The notes under the pieces were generated by a model. The model worked only from the letters and a program-made list of their open reading frames with translations. It was not told the DNA's origin and did no database searches. The position numbers and the translations under genes are program-made. Positions 57,481 through 64,000 of a DNA stretch of 64,000 nucleotides are shown in pieces. Position 1 is the stretch's first letter; the number at the start of each line of letters is the position of its first letter. The stretch is taken from contig CAJTJT010000003.1 in NCBI GenBank assembly GCA_910576915.1, forward strand, positions 124,001 through 188,000, in the 5' to 3' direction. The stretch is from an uncultured Elusimicrobiales bacterium. Lineage in GTDB: Bacteria > Elusimicrobiota > Elusimicrobia > Elusimicrobiales > Elusimicrobiaceae.

Positions 57481-58392
57481 CTATTCAAATAATTGCGTAC
57501 TTAAATACCGTTCGCCGCCGTCGGGCAGCAGCGTAACGATGTTTTTGCCCGCATTTTGCGGTTTTTGGGCTTCCTGCAGGGCCGCCCACAGCGCGGCTCC
57601 GCCCGATATCCCGGCCAGCACGCCTTGCGTTTTTGCCAGTTCGCGCGCCGTTTTTACGGCGTTTTCGTAGGCGACGGGTATGATTTCGTCCAACACGGAG
57701 CGGTCCAGCAAGGACGGTACAAAGTTGGCTCCGATTCCCTGAATTTTATGCGGCCCCGCCTGCCCTTTGGATAACAGCGGTGACGCTTCCGGCTCCACCG
57801 CCACGATTTTGACGTCCGGGTTCTTTTTCTTTAAAAAATGTCCTACGCCCGTAACGGTTCCCCCGGTGCCGACGCCGGCCACAAATACGTCCACTTTGCC
57901 GTTTAAATCGCGCCAGATTTCGGGAGCGGTGGTTTCTTCGTGCGCGAGCGCGTTGTTCGGGTTGTCGAACTGGCCGGGCAGAAAGGCTCCCGGCGTGTTG
58001 TCGACAATTTCCAACGCCGCGTCCACCGCGCCCTGCATCCCTTTGGCGGCGGGCGTCAGCACGATTTGCGCGCCCAGCGCTTTAAGCAGTTTTACGCGTT
58101 CCGCGCTCATGCTTTCGGGCATGGTTAAAATACATTTGTACCCGCGCGCGGCGGCCAAAAAAGCAAGCCCGATGCCCGTGTTACCGCTGGTGGGTTCCAC
58201 AATCGTTCCTCCGGGGCCTAAACGTCCTGTCCGTTCCGCCGCGTTTAACATAAACAGGGCGGCGCGGTCTTTTACGCTAAACGGGTTGAACATTTCCAGC
58301 TTGGCCCACACAATACCCGGCCCCGGGTTTAGCCGCGTAATTTGTAAAAGAGGCGTATTTCCGATTGCTTGTTCCAGCGTGCTTGTTTTCAT
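57481..58392 (-). CDS. cysK: Cysteine synthase (O-acetylserine sulfhydrylase)
   Basis: 303 residues. PLP enzyme making cysteine from O-acetylserine and sulfide. The PLP lysine lies in MFNPFSVKDRAA, then EPTSGNTGIGLAFLAA, the phosphate-binding loop VGTGGTVTGVG and GISGGAALWAAL. The start overlaps the stop of the D-2-hydroxyacid dehydrogenase gene by ATGA. CysK supply fits the neighbouring need for Cys-rich surface proteins only by coincidence. Confidence 0.95.
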   Translation of the reverse strand: MKTSTLEQAIGNTPLLQITRLNPGPGIVWAKLEMFNPFSVKDRAALFMLNAAERTGRLGPGGTIVEPTSGNTGIGLAFLAAARGYKCILTMPESMSAERVKLLKALGAQIVLTPAAKGMQGAVDAALEIVDNTPGAFLPGQFDNPNNALAHEETTAPEIWRDLNGKVDVFVAGVGTGGTVTGVGHFLKKKNPDVKIVAVEPEASPLLSKGQAGPHKIQGIGANFVPSLLDRSVLDEIIPVAYENAVKTARELAKTQGVLAGISGGAALWAALQEAQKPQNAGKNIVTLLPDGGERYLSTQLFE

Positions 58393-59420
58393 TTTTTAAC
58401 TCCCAAAACCGAATTTTGCGTTTTACCCGCAAAGAACGCTTCAATGTTCTTAATAGTAGTATTCAAAATACGGTGCACCGCGTCAATAGAGTTAAACCCG
58501 ATGTGCGGCGTGATAATCACGCGTTTGTGTTGTAAGAGTTTGCTGTTGGCGATGGTGTTCATGGCGAAATCGAGGCCGATGTCCTGGTCTTTGATGATGA
58601 TGTCGTCATGCAGCAGGAAGTCCTCATTTTCCAACACGTCCAGCCCGGCTCCCGCCACTTTGCCCGTAACGATGTGTTTGTACAGGCTTTCGGTGTCAAT
58701 CAAGTCGCCGCGGGCGGTGTTGATGATGATGACGCCGTCTTTCATTTTGGCAAATGCGGCGTCGTTAAGCAGATGGTGGTTGTCTTTGGTGGACGGCGCG
58801 TGCAGCGTGATAATGTCCGACTGGGTGTATAACTCGTCCAAAGACACGTAATGAATGTTGTAAATGCGCTGGAATTCTTCGTTCGGGTACAGGTCGTACG
58901 CCAGCACGTGCATACCGAACCCGCGCGCCAGTTTGGCCACATGGCGGCCAATGGCCCCGGTGCCGATGATGCCGATGGTATGGTCGTACAAATCAAATCC
59001 TAAATAATCGTTGATATGGACGGACGCGTTTTTCATGTCGTTGCGCGCTTCAATAATTTTGCGCGACAGGTTTAACAACAGCCCAAACGTATATTCGGCC
59101 ACGGTGGCTTCGCCGTATTTCGGCACGTGGACGACTTCTATGCCGCGTTTTTTGCAGTATTCCAGGTCGATATGGTCGATACCCGTCGAGCGCGTGGCAA
59201 TCAGGCGCAGTTTGGGGTATTTATCCAACGTTTCGGCGTTCATTTTGGCCGCGGTGTGCACAAAGACGGAAATCGCCTCCGCGTCTTTAATTTTTTCGTA
59301 GGTTTCCGGGTCGGTGTTTTCGATGCTGTTTTCCAGGTAGATTACGTCGCAGTCGCACATTTTTTTATCGTGCAGATAGTCCCGCGTGATGCGGTCTGTG
59401 TCAAAAAATACAATTTTCAT
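58389..59420 (-). CDS. D-2-hydroxyacid (D-lactate) dehydrogenase
   Basis: 343 residues of the LdhA/VanH-like D-isomer dehydrogenase family. NAD-binding GIIGTGAIGRHVAKLA (about residue 149), and catalytic Arg in NTARGDLIDT, Glu in DVLENED, His in ITPHIGF. The N-terminal ATRSTGIDHIDL segment is typical. It probably reduces pyruvate to D-lactate in fermentation, though other 2-ketoacids are possible. It is the first gene of a two-gene operon with cysK. Confidence 0.92.
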   Translation of the reverse strand: MKIVFFDTDRITRDYLHDKKMCDCDVIYLENSIENTDPETYEKIKDAEAISVFVHTAAKMNAETLDKYPKLRLIATRSTGIDHIDLEYCKKRGIEVVHVPKYGEATVAEYTFGLLLNLSRKIIEARNDMKNASVHINDYLGFDLYDHTIGIIGTGAIGRHVAKLARGFGMHVLAYDLYPNEEFQRIYNIHYVSLDELYTQSDIITLHAPSTKDNHHLLNDAAFAKMKDGVIIINTARGDLIDTESLYKHIVTGKVAGAGLDVLENEDFLLHDDIIIKDQDIGLDFAMNTIANSKLLQHKRVIITPHIGFNSIDAVHRILNTTIKNIEAFFAGKTQNSVLGVKK

Positions 59421-59495
59421 AATAATACCCCCTGTTGAGTCTTTTTTAGTATAGCGCGTGCGGCAATTTTAACCCAACGCATTTTTATATTAGTT

Positions 59496-59520
59496 TTGCG
59501 TAATTTAAATTAGTATAAAA
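59496..59520 (+). promoter_or_regulatory. Palindrome upstream of the efflux operon
   Basis: TAATTTAAATTA (59501-59512) is a perfect 12-base palindrome between a TTGCGT and a TATAAA, in an AT-rich 170-base gap. Such a site often binds a TetR- or MarR-type repressor of efflux genes, but none is encoded in the window. Confidence 0.35.
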
Positions 59521-59593
59521 AACGAATGGGTATAGAGGGAAAATTTTATACAATTTTGGAAAGCTGTTTATTTTTCCCAAGGGGGGATATGTA

Positions 59594-60931
59594 ATGAAGC
59601 GTATGTTTTCATCCGCCGCTTTTTTGGCGTGCGGATTGTGTGTTCTGTTGACCGCTTGCAATAAAAAAAGCGAGCAAGCGTCCATGCCTGCGCCGGTTGT
59701 CAGCGCGGTGACGGTTATCCAAAAAGATTTGCCGTGGGAAATCGAGTACCCTGCGCAGGTGGCGGGCTCGCTGGAAATTCAAATCCGCGCGCAGGTGGGG
59801 GGTATTTTGGAAGCCCGTTTATATAATGAAGGCGAATACGTAACCGAAGGCACGCAGCTCTTTCAAATTGATGATAAAGAATATAAAGTGGCGCTGGAAA
59901 AAGCCCGCGGCGCGTTAGCCCAGGCCGAAGCCGAAGAAAAACGCACCCAGCGCACCTATAAACGCATGAAAAGCCTCCGGGCCGACAACGCCGTCAGCCA
60001 GCAGGATTACGATAACGCCCTTTCCGCCTACGAATCTGCCCAGGCCAACGTACAGGTAGCCAAGGCCGGCGTGAGCGATGCGGAAATCAACCTGGGTTAC
60101 ACCAAAGTAACGGCGCCTATCTCGGGTATTGCGGGCAAGGAAGCGCAGTCCGTGGGCAGTTTAATTTCCGCCTCCGGCGAATCGGGCCTGCTTACCACCA
60201 TGGTGCAAATCGACCCGTTATACGTCAACTTCTCCATGCCGGGCCGCCAGTTCGAAAAATTGGCCAGCGGTTATTTGTCGGGCCAGATTTCGCTGGGCAG
60301 CGAAGAACAGCAGATTTATCTAAATTCGGAAGAATATCGCAACGTCAGCGCGAAAGAAGCGCCCGTTTATGTGGAAGCGCTGCTCGCCAACGGCAAAACG
60401 TACCCCGAACGCGGTAAAATTATCTTTTTCGACAGCAGCGAAAACGCCCAAACTTCCAGCCTGGCGATGAAAGCCTCTTTCCCCAACCCCAAACACAGCC
60501 GTGCGCTCATGCCCGGCCAGTTTGTGCGTGTAAGGCTGGTAGGCGCGATATATAAAAATGCGGTGTTGGTGCCGTCTTCCGCTTTGCTAAATACGTCCAA
60601 CGGGTTGGTGGCGTACGTGATTGACGCCAACAATACGGTGGCGGCCCGCTCCGTGCAGGCGGAACTGCAGGACAATATCTATATTGTCACCGACGGTTTG
60701 AAAGCGGGGGAACGCATTGTGGGCGAAGGATTGATAAAAGTCCGCCCCGGCCAGCAGGTTCAGCCCCAGCCGAAAGCGTTTGACGTAAACGTCGAAGAAC
60801 CGCAGGTCCCGGCCGCTTCGGCCGCGGATACCACCGCCCAGCAAGCGGCCGCCGCACAGCAGGGAACGGATGTTTTCGAGCAGGCCGCCGCAGACAAACA
60901 GCCTTCGGCGGAAGCCTCTGCGGGCAAGTAA
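59594..60931 (+). CDS. RND efflux periplasmic adaptor, lipoprotein
   Basis: 445 residues of the AcrA/MexA type. The signal ends LLTAC (acylated Cys about residue 21). Lipoyl-like halves are IQIRAQVGGILEARLYNEGEYV and INLGYTKVTAPISGIAGKE, around a hairpin coiled coil (KARGALAQAEAEEKRTQRTYK onward). The C-terminus is Ala/Gln rich. It links the inner-membrane pump encoded downstream to an outer-membrane channel. An AAGGGGGGAT ribosome site precedes the ATG. A TolC-like gene is not in the window. Confidence 0.95.
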   Translation: MKRMFSSAAFLACGLCVLLTACNKKSEQASMPAPVVSAVTVIQKDLPWEIEYPAQVAGSLEIQIRAQVGGILEARLYNEGEYVTEGTQLFQIDDKEYKVALEKARGALAQAEAEEKRTQRTYKRMKSLRADNAVSQQDYDNALSAYESAQANVQVAKAGVSDAEINLGYTKVTAPISGIAGKEAQSVGSLISASGESGLLTTMVQIDPLYVNFSMPGRQFEKLASGYLSGQISLGSEEQQIYLNSEEYRNVSAKEAPVYVEALLANGKTYPERGKIIFFDSSENAQTSSLAMKASFPNPKHSRALMPGQFVRVRLVGAIYKNAVLVPSSALLNTSNGLVAYVIDANNTVAARSVQAELQDNIYIVTDGLKAGERIVGEGLIKVRPGQQVQPQPKAFDVNVEEPQVPAASAADTTAQQAAAAQQGTDVFEQAAADKQPSAEASAGK

Positions 60932-60940
60932 GGGGAAGTT

Positions 60941-63900
60941 ATGTTTTCCAAATTTTTTATTAACCGTCCGATTTTTTCCACGGTAATTTCACTTCTTATT
61001 TTGCTGGCGGGTATTGTTTCCATCACCATGCTGCCTATCGAGCAGTACCCGGATTTAACGCCGCCCACCATCGCGGTAACGGCCAGTTATCCCGGCGCCA
61101 GCCCGGAAGTAATCGCCAACACGGTGGCCGCGCCTTTGGAACAGCAGGTAAACGGCGTGGAAGACATGCTGTACATGAACTCCACGTCTTCTTCCAACGG
61201 CGACATGACGCTGACCGTTTCCTTTAAAGTAGGTACGGACCCGGACCAGGCGATGATTAACGTCAACAACCGCGTGCAGGGCGCTACGGCCACCCTGCCC
61301 GAAGACGTGCGCCGCTACGGGATTGAGGTGAACAAAAAATCATCCTCTATTTTGCAGTTAATCGCGCTGTATTCGCCGGGCGGCCAGACCGACACGACCA
61401 CCATCGGCAACTACGCGCTCTTAAACATTGTAGACGATTTGAAACGTTTGGAAGGCGTGGGCGACGCGCAGGTGATGACGTCCAACGATTATTCCATCCG
61501 TATTTGGATTAAGCCGGACGTATTATCCCAGCGCGGCCTTTCGGTGAGTGATTTGGTGGGTGCCGTGCAGGCGCAAAACGCCCAGCGCGCCGCGGGTAAA
61601 ATCGGCCAGCCGCCGCTTCCCGTCAGCGTGGACCGCACGTATTCCATTATCGCGCCCGGCCGCCTGGCTACGCCCGAAGAGTTCGAAAACATCATTCTCC
61701 GCGCCAATGCGGACGGTACTTCGCTCCTTTTAAAAGACGTAGCGCGCGTGGAACTGGGCAGCCAGACGTATGAATTTAACGGCAGCTACAACGGTAAACC
61801 CGCCGTACCGATCGGGGTCTATTTGTCCCCGGGCGCCAACGCCGTGGCTACGGCCAAAGCGGTGGACGCGCACATGAAAACACTGGCTGAAAACTTCCCG
61901 GCGGATTTGGATATGGCGTACAAAGTAGCGTACGATACCACGCTCTTCGTTTCCGCGTCTATTGAAGAAGTAATCCACACGCTGGTGGAAGCCATGATTT
62001 TGGTGTTTTTGGTGGTGTACCTGTTCTTAAAAGACTGGCGCGCCACGCTGATTCCCTGCCTGGCGGTGCCGGTGTCTATCGTCGGCGCGTTTGCGGGGAT
62101 GTTGCTCCTCGGGTTCTCCATTAATACGCTGACGCTTTTCGGGTTGGTGCTGGCCATCGGTATGGTGGTGGACGACGCCATCGTGGTTATCGAAAACGTG
62201 GAACGTATCATGCACGATGAAGGCCTCGGCGTAAAAGAAGCCACGATTAAAGCCATGGAAGAAGTTTCCGGCCCCGTGGTGGCGATTGTGCTGGTGCTGT
62301 GCTCCGTGTTCGTACCCGTGGCGTTCATGGGGGGACTCACGGGCGTGATGTACCAACAGTTTGCTATTACGATTGCGGTGTCCGTGGTAATTTCCGGCTT
62401 GGTGGCTTTGACGCTGACGCCCGCGCTGTGCGCGCTTCTTCTTAAAAAGCAGGATCATCCCACCAAAGGGTTTTTCTACCAGTTCGACCAATTCTTTGAA
62501 AAATTCACCGGCAAATATACCGGCTGGGTGTCTTTTTTCATCCGCCGCGTGCCGGTGTCGGCCGTTATTATCGCGCTTATTTTTGCGGGCGCGCTGGGGC
62601 TTTTTAAAGTTGTCCCCGGCAGCTTACTGCCCGAAGAAGACCAGGGGATGCTGATGGTGGTGGCGCAGCTCGATCCGTCGGCTTCGCTGTCGAGCAGTAC
62701 GGCGGTGGGGGACCAGCTGGAGAAAATTTTGCTCTCCCAGCCGGCCGTGTCGCAAGAGCTTACGTTCTCGGGCTTTGATTTGCTGAGCGGTACGCAGAAA
62801 AGCAACAGCATTTCGTCGTTCGTAGCGCTTAAACCGTGGAAAGACCGCAAGGCCAAAGGCATGTCTTCCACCGATGTCGTAGCCAAAATTTACGGCGAGG
62901 CGTTGTTTAAAATTCCCGCCGCGCTTGTCATGCCTTTTAACCCGCCGCCCATTATGGGTATGAGCACCACCGGCGGTTTGGAAGGATACATCCAAAACCG
63001 CGGTTCCGGCGGCAGTGACGAACTGGAAAAACAGGTGCAGGCGTTTATTGAAGCGGCCAAAAAACGGCCGGAACTTTCTTCCGTCAGCACCACGTTCTCG
63101 GCCGCTGTACCGCAGTATACGATGAAAGTGGACGAAATCAAAGCGCAGTCCATGGGAGTCACGCTTTCGGAACTGTATTCCACGTTGCAGGGCACGTTCG
63201 GGGTGACGTACGTCAACGACTTTACGTACTCCGGCCGCAGTTTTAAAGTAATGATGCAGGCCGACGGCAATTACCGCGCCACGCCGGACCAGATTTCGGG
63301 CATTTACGTGCGCTCTTCCAAGGGGGCGATGGTGCCGCTTTCCACGCTTGTCACGCTGACGCCCAGCCTGGGGCCGGATATGGTGGAACGCTTCAACGTG
63401 TTCCCGGCGGCAAAAATCATTGCCAACCCGGCGCCCGGCTACAGCTCCGGCGACGCTATCCGCGCCGTGGAAGAAACGGCCAAGTCCGTGCTGGATTCCA
63501 CCTTTACGCTGGCCTGGACGGGTACCACTTACCAGGAACAGCTGGCCGGCAGTTCGTCCGCCAACGCGCTTCTCTTAGGTATGCTGGTGGTGTTCTTAAT
63601 TTTGGCCGCACAGTATGAAAAATGGAGCCTCCCCGTGGCCGTTTTGCTGGCGGTTCCGTTTGCCATTTTCGGTGCGCTGTTGGGCACCTGGGCGCGCGGT
63701 TTGTCTAACGATATTTATTTCCAAATCGCGCTCGTCGCCTTGGTCGGTTTGGCTGCCAAAAACGCCATTTTGATTGTGGAATTTGCGGTGCTTTTGAAAG
63801 AGCAGGGCTTGTCCGCGGCCGAAGCCGCCGTACAGGCCGCCAAACTGCGTTTCCGCCCGATTGTAATGACGTCCCTGGCGTTTATTTTAGGCTGCGTGCC

Positions 63901-64000
63901 GCTTGCCATCAGCTCCGGCGCGGGTGCCGCCAGCCGTCATGCCATCGGTACGGCCGTGGTGTTTGGTATGTTGGCGGCCACGTGTATCGCGCCGCTGTTT
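60941..64000 (+). CDS. RND multidrug efflux transporter (AcrB/HAE1 family), 3' end cut
   Basis: The frame stays open from ATG 60941 to the window end (1020 codons; AcrB has about 1050, so only the tail is missing). FSKFFINRPIFSTVISLLILLAG is the usual first helix. The proton-relay Asp pair is in LAIGMVVDDAIVVIENVERI and the partner Lys in LVGLAAKNAILIVEFAVL. APLEQQVNGVEDMLYMNSTSSSNG is the pore-domain hallmark of HAE1 pumps. It exports drugs or bile-like amphiphiles with the adaptor encoded 9 bases upstream. Confidence 0.96.
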   Translation, partial: MFSKFFINRPIFSTVISLLILLAGIVSITMLPIEQYPDLTPPTIAVTASYPGASPEVIANTVAAPLEQQVNGVEDMLYMNSTSSSNGDMTLTVSFKVGTDPDQAMINVNNRVQGATATLPEDVRRYGIEVNKKSSSILQLIALYSPGGQTDTTTIGNYALLNIVDDLKRLEGVGDAQVMTSNDYSIRIWIKPDVLSQRGLSVSDLVGAVQAQNAQRAAGKIGQPPLPVSVDRTYSIIAPGRLATPEEFENIILRANADGTSLLLKDVARVELGSQTYEFNGSYNGKPAVPIGVYLSPGANAVATAKAVDAHMKTLAENFPADLDMAYKVAYDTTLFVSASIEEVIHTLVEAMILVFLVVYLFLKDWRATLIPCLAVPVSIVGAFAGMLLLGFSINTLTLFGLVLAIGMVVDDAIVVIENVERIMHDEGLGVKEATIKAMEEVSGPVVAIVLVLCSVFVPVAFMGGLTGVMYQQFAITIAVSVVISGLVALTLTPALCALLLKKQDHPTKGFFYQFDQFFEKFTGKYTGWVSFFIRRVPVSAVIIALIFAGALGLFKVVPGSLLPEEDQGMLMVVAQLDPSASLSSSTAVGDQLEKILLSQPAVSQELTFSGFDLLSGTQKSNSISSFVALKPWKDRKAKGMSSTDVVAKIYGEALFKIPAALVMPFNPPPIMGMSTTGGLEGYIQNRGSGGSDELEKQVQAFIEAAKKRPELSSVSTTFSAAVPQYTMKVDEIKAQSMGVTLSELYSTLQGTFGVTYVNDFTYSGRSFKVMMQADGNYRATPDQISGIYVRSSKGAMVPLSTLVTLTPSLGPDMVERFNVFPAAKIIANPAPGYSSGDAIRAVEETAKSVLDSTFTLAWTGTTYQEQLAGSSSANALLLGMLVVFLILAAQYEKWSLPVAVLLAVPFAIFGALLGTWARGLSNDIYFQIALVALVGLAAKNAILIVEFAVLLKEQGLSAAEAAVQAAKLRFRPIVMTSLAFILGCVPLAISSGAGAASRHAIGTAVVFGMLAATCIAPLF

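Noticed and set aside
1..64000. CRISPR arrays, rRNA genes and insertion-sequence transposases
   Set aside because: I found no regularly spaced repeats, no rRNA signature and no transposase frame in either strand.

Overview
The window reads as a stretch of a Gram-negative-type anaerobe, most likely a gut member of the Elusimicrobiota. This is my inference; no marker gene was searched. It rests on dispersed type IV pilin-like genes with FTLTELL or FTLIELL N-termini, on envelope genes of a diderm (Lnt, RND pump, beta-barrel protein, lipoproteins), and on anaerobic metabolism (an [FeFe]-hydrogenase-like protein, D-2-hydroxyacid dehydrogenase, full-length NifU with NifS). From about 5.9 kb on, the sequence is GC-richer and looks chromosomal. 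Bases 1-5917 are clearly AT-richer and look acquired.

Layout. 1-5917: right part of an integrative element (small orphan ORFs, a lipoprotein, a winged-helix regulator, a Rep-like/excisionase fusion and a large serine recombinase) abutting the 3' end of tRNA-His. 6.1-9.4 kb: VanY-type carboxypeptidase, L-serine dehydratase and two MntP-like proteins. 9.5-11.1 kb: a large pilin with thrombospondin-like repeats. 11.1-15.7 kb: tRNAs, an XapX protein, tuf and the rpmG-trnW-secE-nusG-rplK-rplA block. 15.7-19.7 kb: palindromic repeats, a second large pilin and a co-regulated exported protein. 19.7-35.9 kb: thymidine phosphorylase, an LtaS-like enzyme, LemA with three tandem M48 proteases, SecA, Lnt, RF2, HemW, a CofE-like protein and MscL. 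36-37 kb: a pilin cassette. 37-50.4 kb: glycerate kinase, a barrel protein, RecN, NAD kinase, NifU/NifS, three 5'-nucleotidase paralogues and DusB. 50.5-52.2 kb: rplM-rpsI followed by another pilin cassette. 52.2-59.4 kb: hydrogenase, EEP protein, cardiolipin synthase, a secreted protein, a pilin, cysteine synthase and a D-2-hydroxyacid dehydrogenase. 59.6-64 kb: an RND efflux operon cut by the window end.

The most unusual signal is a dispersed pilin cassette family. Five genes (four pilin-like and one exported partner) follow a promoter whose -35 and -10 boxes are separated by CG, exactly twelve Ts, and GA. Four of the five promoters have a GC palindrome and a conserved module of about 70 bp upstream, and two of those loci also have a long hairpin element of about 120 bp. 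Three genes have leaders in which an upstream strand is complementary to the Shine-Dalgarno sequence. Several cassettes end in CCCCGGG-core terminators. The two large pilins share 185 nearly identical base pairs at their 5' ends and then diverge completely, and one cassette lies between 17-bp direct repeats. Together this looks like an expandable, coordinately controlled surface-fibre repertoire. All of it is by-eye evidence.
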